NCBI RefSeq assembly: GCF_013347965.1
Contig: NZ_CP048810.1
Span: 248,001 to 312,000 of the forward strand
Length of the DNA stretch: 64,000 nt
Reading direction: 5' to 3'
Origin: Pseudomonas bijieensis
Lineage (GTDB): Bacteria; Pseudomonadota; Gammaproteobacteria; Pseudomonadales; Pseudomonadaceae
Shown here piece by piece: positions 8,955 to 16,849 of this stretch. The position numbers were made by a program, and so were the translations under genes. Numbering within the stretch: the stretch's first letter is position 1; the number at the start of each line of letters is the position of its first letter. Below the pieces are notes generated by a model. The model was given only the letters and a program-made list of their open reading frames with translations. It did not search any database and was not told the origin of the DNA.

Positions 8955-10276
8955 CTGAGGGATCCCCACAAATTTACTCCAGGCTCTGCGCCTGATAATG
9001 CACCTCGTCGCGCAGGGCCTGCTCGAGTTTTTCTAAATGCTCTCGTCCGCCAAAGTCCGTGCAGCAACGCCAATACTCCAGCCCTAAGCGCCACAGCGAA
9101 AGCACTCGCCGATCTTTAAGGCTGTTACTTTGATAACGCTGTTCCAATTTGCTTTCACGTGCTAGCAGCCCTGTCAGGAAGATGAGGTAATTAGCCAAAG
9201 CTGCGATCAACAGCAACACCTCGATGCGCCGTGGACAATGACTTCTATGCAGATTCAGCCCCAACCCCAAGTGCTCACTTTTCACATCCCGGAAGCCTTC
9301 TTCAATCTGCATGCGCCTTTTATAAATCGCGACGATTTTCGCTGGATTCCACTCGCAGTGCTCCAGGTTGCTCGCCAGCAACCAAGGCTCACGCTCTCGT
9401 CTGGCGGACTGTCGGCTGAGTTTGTTTTGGCGATTGAACCTGTGACGCGTTGATGCTTACGTCCTTTGGCTGAGTGACGGACACAGTACAAGTCAATGAA
9501 ATGAGGCGCGCTACGGGTCATCTCGACATGACCCAACGATTTGGGTGACGAAGTGGCCAGAGCATACAGGCTCTTCACAGGTTGCCAGTCAGCACCTCCC
9601 TGACGATAAAGCTCGCGATTTCGTATGCGAGCCACGTAATACCAGCCCTGCGCTGCCACTGCCTTCATCCATGGACGCCGAAAACCCGCGTCAGTTACCA
9701 GGATGGGAATACAACCGTCAGGCAGTAGTTCGGCCAGTGTATTAAGCAAGCGTTTTTGGTAGCTCGGGCAACTCTCGCGCTCATGCACACTTTCATAAAT
9801 GGGAAATGAGCGTCCGGCCAGCGGGATCGCTGCTCTCAACAAAAAAGCATCCCCTGGAGCATCAATTCGAGACCAGTCGACCAAAATCAACGGATGTTTT
9901 AGCGAGCCCAGCAACGCTCGTAACATCACCCAGTAGAACAGTGGACGCTCTGCTCTGAGGTGTTGATTACCCAGCAATCGGTCGACTCGCTTGATGGCAT
10001 GTTTGGGGTAAGCCCGGCCAGGTAGAGACCGCCCCAGGCCTGTCAGCGTCAGACGACGGCCTTGCAGTAACGAACTGACACAACTCATCAACGTAGTCAG
10101 ACGGCGGGAATGGACAGAGGGAAGTGCTTGAGCGAGCGCTCTGTGTAAAAATCGGATGGCCTGCATGGGTTCGGGATCTTGTTTTTGTGTGGTGCAAACC
10201 AAGTTGCCGACTCATGCAGGTCTCTTCAATATTCCAACTTCTTGATTTCCTGTAAGAAAATTCGGGGATCCCTCAG
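8955..10276 (-). mobile_element. IS10-type element (IS4 family), 1,322 bp, with 9-bp target duplication
   Basis: The ends are CTGAGGGATCCCCACAAATT on the left and, complemented on the right, CTGAGGGATCCCCGAATTTT. These are strikingly like the termini of IS10-group elements, and the length is close to IS10 itself (about 1.33 kb). Directly flanking are perfect 9-bp repeats GGTCTGTCC at 8946-8954 and 10277-10285, the duplication length typical of IS10. Removing the IS and one repeat restores a REP hairpin gaaaacg-tggtctgtccc-cgttttc at the right end of the RAYT unit. It carries one transposase frame, broken by an indel. Confidence 0.9.
8974..10202 (-). pseudogene. IS4-family (IS10 group) DDE transposase, frameshifted
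   Basis: The first 260 or so residues run from 10202 (or a nearby internal Met such as MQAIRFLHRA) and include IKRVDRLLGN, LILVDWSRID (first Asp) and ILVTDAGFR (second Asp). After KGRKHQRVTGSIAKT the frame is lost near 9421. Adding one A to the A-run there restores KLSRQSARREREPWLLASNL and the downstream frame to 8974. That part holds YKRRMQIEEGFRDVK, an exact Y-(2)-R-(3)-E-(6)-K signature with the catalytic Glu. The full product would be about 409 residues, close to the 402 of IS10 transposase. Confidence 0.9.
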
Positions 10277-10299
10277 GGTCTGTCCCCGTTTTCTTTGCG

Positions 10300-10962
10300 G
10301 TGATGGGGCCGATGGCGGCTATGCGCGACATAGCTACTCAGGCAATCCTCGGGTCGGCGCTGGATCAGGCTCGTGATTACGCAATAGAAAAGGTCGGCGA
10401 CTACTACCAGACCAAAGGGGTACGAGCTGATAACGCCGACATCCTTGCTAGTGGTACAGTTTTTGGTGTAGAAACGCTCGCTGGTCGCGTCATGTCTGCG
10501 GTGGATGGAGCCAAGCAGTATGTGAGGCATATAAGTGGTAAAAGTGTCGAAAATAGCAGTGGCGAGACGGTTATTTTGTATCGAGTTGATGATGCAGATT
10601 TTGCTCCACGCATCGCGTCGGATGGCTCCGTGCCAGTCGTTGCTACTAAGAAAGGTGATGAACGTGCACTTTTCATTAATATCGGTCAGCCGGAGAGAGC
10701 GAAGGAGTTCGCATCGGTGAATCGCGGGGGGAAGGCAACTATTACTGCGGTGGAAGTTGATGCGTCCTTTCGTGAGCGGCTAAGGGCTACGGCCATCTAC
10801 GATAAGGCCCCCGATGTAGGGCTATATCCAAGTTCACCTTTAAGTGTTGATGTTAATAAGGCGTCGGATCAATTTGGCCTGAGGACTCCTGAGCATTTTC
10901 AATGGCTGAGGGGTGCCATAAAGCCGAATACGGTCCGTATCATCGATCCGAAAAATCTATAA
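10300..10962 (+). CDS. Orphan C-terminal tip of a polymorphic toxin (candidate)
   Basis: A 220-residue frame with no ribosome-binding site that opens inside the REP sequence left after the IS. This suggests the 5' part of a larger gene is missing. The first 95 residues (MAAMRDIATQAILGSALDQA...) resemble the linker found before toxin tips of large secreted proteins. From LYRVDDADFAPRIASDGSVP to the end the sequence is compact and differs in style, as toxin domains do. An ADP-ribosyltransferase-like fold is conceivable (LYR early, later AEVEV/ITAVEVD strand) but I cannot establish it. A small gene follows 14 bases later, the usual toxin-immunity order. Confidence 0.5.
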   Translation: MMGPMAAMRDIATQAILGSALDQARDYAIEKVGDYYQTKGVRADNADILASGTVFGVETLAGRVMSAVDGAKQYVRHISGKSVENSSGETVILYRVDDADFAPRIASDGSVPVVATKKGDERALFINIGQPERAKEFASVNRGGKATITAVEVDASFRERLRATAIYDKAPDVGLYPSSPLSVDVNKASDQFGLRTPEHFQWLRGAIKPNTVRIIDPKNL

Positions 10963-10976
10963 ATAGAGGCGTAAAG

Positions 10977-11306
10977 GTGGCGGTAGTTTTTATTATTCCT
11001 TTTCATGTTCGACCGCTTGAGTCGTCAATCATGCCGTCTGATCTTTCTGGGGCATATGTAAGTTGTTATGCGTCTGGAGTTGATTATGTTGATGCTACTC
11101 AGAAAGTGCTAAAGCGGCTCTCTGATGATGGCCTGTATCCAATTGAGATTTTGGAGCCAATCCATGAGATGAACTCTGAAGAATGGTTCGAGCACATAAA
11201 AGAGCAGTGGGCAGATCACTTTGAGTCTCTGCCAACTCAGCTTGAGTTTGAAGAGGCGATTCAGAACAATAAAGTGGTATATGGGCCTTTTGGTTCATAT
11301 TCCTAG
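10977..11306 (+). CDS. Putative immunity protein for the adjacent toxin tip
   Basis: A 109-residue acidic protein from GTG 10977 (VAVVFIIPFHVRPLESS...), with AGAGG 7 bases upstream. The longer frame back to 10902 overlaps the toxin tip and lacks a site. No signal peptide. The acidic helix-rich middle (EMNSEEWFEHIKEQWADHFE) fits an immunity protein binding a basic toxin domain. Family not recognised. It begins 14 bases after the toxin stop. Its 3' end overlaps the convergent DUF4291 gene by 12 bases. Confidence 0.55.
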   Translation: MAVVFIIPFHVRPLESSIMPSDLSGAYVSCYASGVDYVDATQKVLKRLSDDGLYPIEILEPIHEMNSEEWFEHIKEQWADHFESLPTQLEFEEAIQNNKVVYGPFGSYS

Positions 11307-11864
11307 CAGTAGAATCTCTGGAGGTAGTAGTTTTTGAGCTTCATCCATCTGCTGATTTATCACAAGTGAATTGATTTTGTGGGCCAGTGGTGTTATGTCA
11401 GTAATTCGCTGAATCCATTCTCCAGTATATAAACGGACGGCCTCTTGGCTGAGGCCGATCTGGATGGCGCGATACGGCAATGGTTGCAGTAGTAGATTAC
11501 GCTCCGGGTCCCACTGAACACGTACTGGGGAGCGGCTTTTGAGTTGTTTCCATTCCTCGTGGCTCATGTTGGGTTCGGAGTGGCTGGGGCAACTATGTGC
11601 CAGTGCCCACTCGAAACCTTCGCGGGTTATGTCGATGGCAAGGATGCGTTTTTGGCCTTCGTCCTTGAATCCCCAGCCTGCGCGATACATCATCCAAAGA
11701 AATGATGGCTTAATCCAGGTCATGCGCTCCATTTTAAAGGGGGGCGAAACAAACGTTCCGTGTGTTAACGCGCTGTCGGCAATAGCATCGGAATAGGCTT
11801 GATAAACACGAATGGTTTTATCGTCATAAACAGCGCGAACTTGTTGGAGAATGGTTTGATTCAT
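11295..11864 (-). CDS. DUF4291 family protein
   Basis: A 189-residue protein with the family hallmarks TIRVYQAYSDAIADSAL, PPFKMERMTWIKPSFLWMMYR and RILAIDITREGFEWAL. The biochemical function of DUF4291 is unknown. The start is taken at Met MNQTILQQVRAVYDD (11864), where the family usually begins; an in-frame ATG at 11888 would add 8 residues. It is oriented against its neighbours and looks intact, so it may be an independent cargo gene of the accessory region. Confidence 0.85.
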   Translation of the reverse strand: MNQTILQQVRAVYDDKTIRVYQAYSDAIADSALTHGTFVSPPFKMERMTWIKPSFLWMMYRAGWGFKDEGQKRILAIDITREGFEWALAHSCPSHSEPNMSHEEWKQLKSRSPVRVQWDPERNLLLQPLPYRAIQIGLSQEAVRLYTGEWIQRITDITPLAHKINSLVINQQMDEAQKLLPPEILLLGI

Positions 11865-11920
11865 TGCTTTTTTCTCGCTGTAAGTCATCCGGTCTGAAGT
11901 ATATTTTATGGGGAAGCGTC

Positions 11921-12046
11921 GTGAGTGATTGGGAACAGGTCATCACTTCGTGCATGATGAGTCAAGAGTACACCCTATGTGAAAAGCCTGAAGCCCCTTG
12001 GCCGGGGTGGATCCCCTCCATTAAGCCAACCAGCACGATCCCTCAG
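11921..12046 (+). pseudogene. Truncated 5' gene fragment
   Basis: A GTG at 11921 opens a protein-like frame (SDWEQVITSCMMSQEYTLCE, then PEAPWPGWIPSIKPTSTIP). It is cut at 12037-12046 by an IS10-type end and RAYT remnant, into which it runs. No family recognised. The rest of 11889-12259 holds only the mobile remnants listed separately. Confidence 0.35.
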
Positions 12047-12175
12047 GTACAGACCACGTTTTCTGATGAAATTGAAGCAATGATCGGACGGCGAGCTCAG
12101 CGAGGCCGTCCGGGGCGCCCGGGAAAGCGATCGCTCTCTTAGTTTAGATCACGTGGTCTGTTCCCCCATTTCCCT
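12037..12175 (+). mobile_element. Internally deleted RAYT unit (MITE-like) with solo IS end
   Basis: From left to right: gatccctcag (IS10-type terminus), gtacagacc (one base from the IS target), REP arm acgttttct, then 81 bases encoding only the RAYT tail DEIEAMIGRRAQRGRPGRPG, stop at 12140-12142, and the right REP arm cacgtggtctgttcccc. It keeps both REP ends and the last 27 codons of a RAYT closely related to the one at 8238, with the middle deleted. Confidence 0.75.
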
Positions 12176-12253
12176 CACTCCCCAGCGCCTTATTAAATGT
12201 TTTCTACATCCCCTAAACTTTTTTCCAAAACCAAGCATAAGCACTGACATTAG

Positions 12254-12589
12254 CGCTGCTTGGTCGTTGGTCCGGAAATAGTATGGCGAGCAACAACCCT
12301 CGTACATTCCATTCGTTTGGAGGCATCAGCCTTTCTTGTGCCGGGTCACGCACAACAAAGAGTCACGGTTCTTATCAATGGCTTACAGGCATCGTTCAAT
12401 ACGCTTGAAAAGTCAGAAGGCAACATCCTCGAAATACCCGTTACCCCCTCGATGCAGCAACATATCGCAGAGCAGGGTTTCGTGAGGATGCAATTGCAAT
12501 TTGCAGACGCAATAAGCCCGCAGCAGCTCGGTTTGGGCGATGATGCGCGGATACTCTCGGTAGGATTGAAAACGTTAACCGTCAATTGA
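12254..12589 (+). pseudogene. 3' fragment of a larger gene, possibly a DUF7024-type membrane protein
   Basis: A 111-codon open stretch ending TAGTC-independent at 12589 with no convincing start; a TTG lies at 12260. The sequence (RLEASAFLVPGHAQQRVTVL, LINGLQASFNTLEKSEGN, LGLGDDARILSVGLKTLTV) resembles the beta-rich C-terminal domain of large Pseudomonas sugar-transferase or translocase-like membrane proteins. That assignment is from memory of the pattern and is tentative. The membrane part is absent upstream, so I read it as a truncated remnant at the edge of the accessory block. Confidence 0.4.
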
Positions 12590-12765
12590 CTGTGTGTTGG
12601 TAGTGCAGTTTTAAGCGATGGAAAAAGGGGGGCTTGTCGCCTGGACGACAAAGCGCCACCCGCTATGCTTCGACGATGGCGTCTTGCCATTCACTACGCC
12701 CATCACAACAACCCAGGGCGCGAGACGAGAACCTGCCCGTCATCGCCCCTTTACAGAGATGATCC

Positions 12766-13872
12766 ATGAATACATACAAAGCCGTGTCGGGAGTTGTGTG
12801 GGGTTTTTTGTTGGGTTGCATCGGCCAGGCCAATGCCTTTCAACTTTCGCCGGATGGCACCTTGGCTGAGCGGGAGATGGCCAAGAAATACGGGGTTTCC
12901 TATAAGGCGACGGTGCCTTTCGCCAGCTTTGCGCTGCATAATTTTTCCGATCCGGCCCATGAGGCGTTGACGCAGAAGATCTATGGGTGCGACGGCGATT
13001 GGCAGGATTGCAGCAACCCTAACCTGGAGTATGCCGGAGCCTACATTATTGCCGGGGTTCGCTGGAACGATGACCCGGTGTTCATGCCAGGCACGGAAGA
13101 TGCCAGAACCAAGGGCTGCAATGGGCGTTACTCGGTTGGCTTTATCTCGCAGACGCGGTGCTGGGTAAATCTGTTCGAGAAAGCCGAGGACAAAAGCGCT
13201 TCCGATCCGATGGCGTTCATGGGGTCGGGGAATTACATCTCTCGTTCGCATTTCGGCGACCTGCAGTTCTTGCATGCAATGGCTTCCCAGGAGGGCGCCA
13301 CGCCAGAGCAGACCAAGCGTGAAATCATGATGTGGGCCGAGTTCGCCTGGGGTGTTGCCGACGGAACCTACCCCATCAATACCTATTTGAAAGACATCAA
13401 GATCGAAGGCTGGGAGCAGCATTTCAATAATGGGCAGACGGTGCAGGACCTTTTTGCGGTCGGGCGTCCGTGGCTGCGGGCGAATGTGAACCAGGTGGCG
13501 TTGGGCAGCCTGCTTCATCTTGTCCAGGACAGTTTTGCCGGCGGGCATGCGCAGCGGCGCGAAGAGGTAATGGGTGACAAGTGCATGGGCGGGGCGGAGG
13601 CTGTGCTGGGGCGAATCGAGGAGTTTCATTCTTACGCCCGGCAGGATCATGCCAAGCACAAGGCCGATGACGCCAGTTCAGTCGCTAGGATCATGCTGAT
13701 GGCCCATGAACCGGACGTCGTGGATGCGGGCAAGAAGCTGAGAGGGTTTATCGCCGATCGCAGGAAATGGGCGGATGTCAGGCCTTATCTGGATGAGTGT
13801 GTCTTTGCCCTGGCCAATGAAACGACTCCGGCGTCGGCGGGTGATGGATACAGGCTGGAAGCCAACCGCTGA
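12766..13872 (+). CDS. Secreted zinc-dependent phospholipase C / P1-nuclease-like protein
   Basis: A 368-residue exported protein. The signal peptide is MNTYKAVSGVVWGFLLGCIG with probable cleavage after QANA. The motif H251-LVQ-D255-SFAGG-H261 reproduces the H-x3-D-x5-H zinc ligand spacing of Zn-phospholipase C and S1/P1 nucleases. It is followed by HSYARQDHAKH, which could supply further ligands, and preceded by GVRWNDDP. I infer a periplasmic or secreted trinuclear-zinc phosphoesterase; the substrate (phospholipid or nucleic acid) is open. The leader at about 12600-12765 has a perfect hairpin ttgtcg-cctgga-cgacaa near 12634 and was duplicated at 4830-5012. Confidence 0.65.
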   Translation: MNTYKAVSGVVWGFLLGCIGQANAFQLSPDGTLAEREMAKKYGVSYKATVPFASFALHNFSDPAHEALTQKIYGCDGDWQDCSNPNLEYAGAYIIAGVRWNDDPVFMPGTEDARTKGCNGRYSVGFISQTRCWVNLFEKAEDKSASDPMAFMGSGNYISRSHFGDLQFLHAMASQEGATPEQTKREIMMWAEFAWGVADGTYPINTYLKDIKIEGWEQHFNNGQTVQDLFAVGRPWLRANVNQVALGSLLHLVQDSFAGGHAQRREEVMGDKCMGGAEAVLGRIEEFHSYARQDHAKHKADDASSVARIMLMAHEPDVVDAGKKLRGFIADRRKWADVRPYLDECVFALANETTPASAGDGYRLEANR

Positions 13873-13910
13873 ACACGTGACGAAAAGCTGTGGGGGAAAA
13901 ACTGTGGGAG

Positions 13911-15077
13911 ATTCTATGTTGCAGGGGAACCCTGCAACCGTGAATTTGGTTGGTATTCGCTCTGATTTTTCATCAGGGCGAATGCTACCCGACACAACTT
14001 GCGGGCGAGGATAACCAAGGCCTGAGTTCTGGCCAGGCCTCGTGCCAAGAAGGCCTCATAGTAAGGTTTCCAGGCAGGAGACCGACAGGCCGCCATCGCG
14101 GCGTTGTGCGCCAGGCGTCGTAGCTCCCCGTCCCCTTTTTTGCTCAAGTGACGAGGACTGTGCTTCTTCCTGAATCTTTTGGACGCAAATCCATCCCCAA
14201 GAAAGCAATGAATGCATCGCCACTGACAAAGTGACCGCGCATGAATGCGGTCGCCAAGCCAATGGCCGTCAGTTCACCAATTCCTTCGATGGCTTTGCAG
14301 CGGTTGATGTTTTCAGTGATCCCTGCCGCTTGGCTGGCCTCACGCATTAGTTTCTGAATGGCCTGATCGGACTCTTTGAAGACCTCCAACTGCCGGGCCA
14401 AGATGTCCTTCAGACACGGTTCGTTCGAAAAACTCAGCACGATACTGACGCGGGCCTTGATGAGTGCCGCACGTTTTCTAAGCAGGTTTTTTAACACTTT
14501 GTAGGCTTCTGGAGGTGGGCTCCAGATACGCAGCCTTGCTTGCTCGTTCGTTAGATACCGAGCCAGCAAACGCGCATCACAAGGATCAGTTTTAGCCCGC
14601 AGCCCAATACTTTCACGGTAATGGGCCACCCGATAAGGATCCACAACGTAAACATGAAACCCCATTCCATGGGCCAGCTCAGCTGTGTCCAGGTGATAAA
14701 AGCTGGTGGCTTCCAGCGCAATCGAGCTTTGGGCTGGTAGCGTTTTGAGCCACCGGCCAAGAGCTTCGCGGTGGTTGGCGATGGCTTGAGTGATTTTCAG
14801 GTCTTCGCGGTAAACGACGATTTCGGCCTTCGCTACATCGATACCAATAACCGTTGGTGAGTTAAGGATTGTCATGACGAATCCTCGGAGCTAGGGTTTA
14901 GGTGCTTGTCGGGGTCTACCTTTGCGCTGGCTTGCCTCTATCGTCGGTTTTACCGATGAATTCCTTATCGGCGCTTTAGGTAGAAAGGGCGGAACGAGAA
15001 GTCTCCCACGGTCCGTACTGGCTAGAGTCGGAATCGAGCTTTTAGTCCCGCCCACCCCTTCAAGTCTAAACATACAA
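13911..15077 (-). mobile_element. IS110-family element inserted within a REP palindrome
   Basis: Left of the element stands ctgtgggag (to about 13910). Right of it, cgagcttgctcgcgataac resumes (from about 15078). Joined, these make a standard REP arm of this genome, so the element interrupts it, which fits the known preference of some Pseudomonas IS110 elements for REPs. The left edge carries a perfect hairpin gttgcaggg-gaa-ccctgcaac. No obvious terminal inverted repeats, as is normal for the family. The exact edges are uncertain by 2-3 bases. Confidence 0.8.
13914..14875 (-). pseudogene. IS110-family transposase, frameshifted
   Basis: A DEDD (RuvC-like) site-specific transposase. The N-terminal frame (14875-14144) shows GIDVAKAEIVVY with the first catalytic Asp, ALEATSFYHLDTAELAHGMG, KTDPCDARLLARYL, and the transposase_20 region IEGIGELTAIGLATAF. 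At about 14155 one base is missing. Adding an A would convert RPKDSGRSTVLVT-stop into DSGRKKHSPRHLSKKGDGEL and join the frame 14147-13914, which holds the C-terminal ELRRLAHNAAMAACRSPAW. The full product would be about 320 residues, normal for the family. Confidence 0.88.
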
Positions 15078-15165
15078 GCGAGCTTGCTCGCGATAACGGT
15101 GTGTCAGCTTACGGTTATGGTGAATGTACTGACGTCATCGCGAGCAGGCTCGCTCCCACAGTAGC
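15078..15165. repeat. REP doublet adjoining the IS110 insertion
   Basis: gagcttgctcgcgataacgg and the inverted partner catcgcgagcaggctcgctc, separated by about 45 bases. The left arm lacks its gtgggag foot, which lies at 13902-13910 on the far side of the IS. The stretch 14876-15077 is IS sequence without a gene. Confidence 0.8.
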
Positions 15166-15271
15166 CGCAGAATGATGTGCCTTACTTGCCCGCCGGCCGT
15201 TCGTTGACATTCAGCCTTCCTCGACCATTATTAAGTGCCTCCAGAGTTATCAGTCCTCCAGAGGCACGAGC

Positions 15272-16798
15272 ATGGTACAAACCGACATTCTCATTGTGGG
15301 AGCCGGCCCTACTGGATTGGTCCTGGCGTTATGGCTCACCCGGCAGGGGGTGGCTGTCAGGATCATCGACAAGAGCCATGGGCCGGGGGAGACCTCGCGG
15401 GCCATGGCCGTCCAGGCCCGTACCCTTGAGTTGTATCGCCAACTCGGCATGGCCGGTGCGGTCATCGAAGCCGGGTACAAGACCCCGGCCATGAACATGT
15501 GGGCCCTGGGAAAACGCAAGGCGCGGATTCCGCTGGTGGATGCCGGCGGGGATGTGTCACCTTATCCTTTTGTCCTCATATACCCCCAGGATCGTCATGA
15601 GCAGCTGTTGGTCGAGCGGCTTAAGTCCCTGGGCGTCGAAGTCGAGCGGCAGACCGAACTGCTGTCTTTCGAGGACCATGGCGATCGGGTTACCGCGCGC
15701 TTGAAGCAGGCGGATGGTCGCGAAGAGACGCTCACGGCCGCTTACCTGGCAGGCTGCGATGGCGCGCGCTCGCTCGTGCGGCATCAGGTGGGGAGCGGTT
15801 TCGAGGGCGGTACCTATAAGCAGCTGTTCTACGTGGCGGACGTGTCTGCCAGCGGTTTCGAGCCTGCGGGCGAGGCCCATATAGCGTTTGATAAATCCGA
15901 ATTCGTGCTGGTGTTTTTCTATGGCGAAACTGGTCAATATCGCCTGATCGGCACGGTTCGTGACGAGCGCGCAGAACACCCGGAGACGCTTACGTTCGAG
16001 GACGTGGGTCACGACGCGATTAACGGCCTGAACATCAGGATCGATAACGTCAATTGGTTCTCCACTTACCGGGTCCATCATCGCGTCACGGATCAGTTCC
16101 GCTGGGGCAGGGCGTTTTTGCTGGGAGACGCTGCCCACGTCCACAGTCCGGCCGGCGGCCAAGGCATGAATACCGGCATCCTCGATGCGATCAATCTGGC
16201 CTGGAAACTGGCGGCGGTCGTGAAGGGGCGGGCAGCAGACTCGCTGCTCGACAGCTACCAGGCGGAACGCCAGGCGTTTGCGCAAAAGCTTGTGGAAACC
16301 ACAGACCGGCTGTTCACCTTTGCCACCGCCCAAGGCAATTTTGCCGACTTCGTGCGCACGCGCATCGCTCCACTCTTCGCAAGCGTTGCCTACAAGAGCG
16401 AGAACGTGCGTGAGTACCTGTTCCGGATGGTGTCCCAAACCTCCTTGAATTATCACGAAAGCCCATTGAGTGCCGGCAAGGCGGGTGACGTGCAGGGCGG
16501 CGACCGTTTGCCTTGGGTACCGCTGCCGGGTGCCGACAACTACGAACCGCTCGCGACCATCGGCTGGCAGGTGCATGTCTACGGCGAGGCCCGGGCGGAC
16601 CTGAAAGCCTGGAGCAGCCAGCACCAGATCCCCCTGCACACGTTCGCCTGGCAGCATGATCATGACAAAGCCGGGTTGTGCCGGGACGCCGCCTATCTGC
16701 TACGCCCCGATACCTACGTCGCCCTGGCGGATCCGCAAGCGTCTACGGCAACGTTGAGCCAGTATTTCAGCGACCGGGGCCTGACACTGCCGGCTTGA
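15272..16798 (+). CDS. FAD-dependent aromatic-type monooxygenase (FAD_binding_3)
   Basis: A 508-residue class A flavoprotein hydroxylase. The N-terminal FAD Rossmann motif is ILIVGAGPTGLVLA (G10-x-G12-x2-G15), followed by the DG motif in GCDGARSLVR near residue 165 and the ribityl-binding GDAAHVHSPAGGQGMN at about 284-300. The C-terminal 110 residues are the short thioredoxin-like tail of this family, ending in YLLRPDTYVALAD. It would use NAD(P)H and O2 to hydroxylate an aromatic or polyketide-like substrate; the substrate is unknown. It stands alone between an IS and a convergent GST. It is a distant relative of the monooxygenase at 41301-43064. Confidence 0.9.
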   Translation: MVQTDILIVGAGPTGLVLALWLTRQGVAVRIIDKSHGPGETSRAMAVQARTLELYRQLGMAGAVIEAGYKTPAMNMWALGKRKARIPLVDAGGDVSPYPFVLIYPQDRHEQLLVERLKSLGVEVERQTELLSFEDHGDRVTARLKQADGREETLTAAYLAGCDGARSLVRHQVGSGFEGGTYKQLFYVADVSASGFEPAGEAHIAFDKSEFVLVFFYGETGQYRLIGTVRDERAEHPETLTFEDVGHDAINGLNIRIDNVNWFSTYRVHHRVTDQFRWGRAFLLGDAAHVHSPAGGQGMNTGILDAINLAWKLAAVVKGRAADSLLDSYQAERQAFAQKLVETTDRLFTFATAQGNFADFVRTRIAPLFASVAYKSENVREYLFRMVSQTSLNYHESPLSAGKAGDVQGGDRLPWVPLPGADNYEPLATIGWQVHVYGEARADLKAWSSQHQIPLHTFAWQHDHDKAGLCRDAAYLLRPDTYVALADPQASTATLSQYFSDRGLTLPA

Positions 16799-16849
16799 AC
16801 GCGCCAGGTAGGGCGCCGGACGCTGCCGATAGCCAATCTGTGACCGTCT

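Noticed and set aside
5000..15000. Integrase-driven genomic island or tRNA-linked attachment site
   Set aside because: No integrase, tRNA or att-type direct repeat is visible; only IS, RAYT and REP elements.
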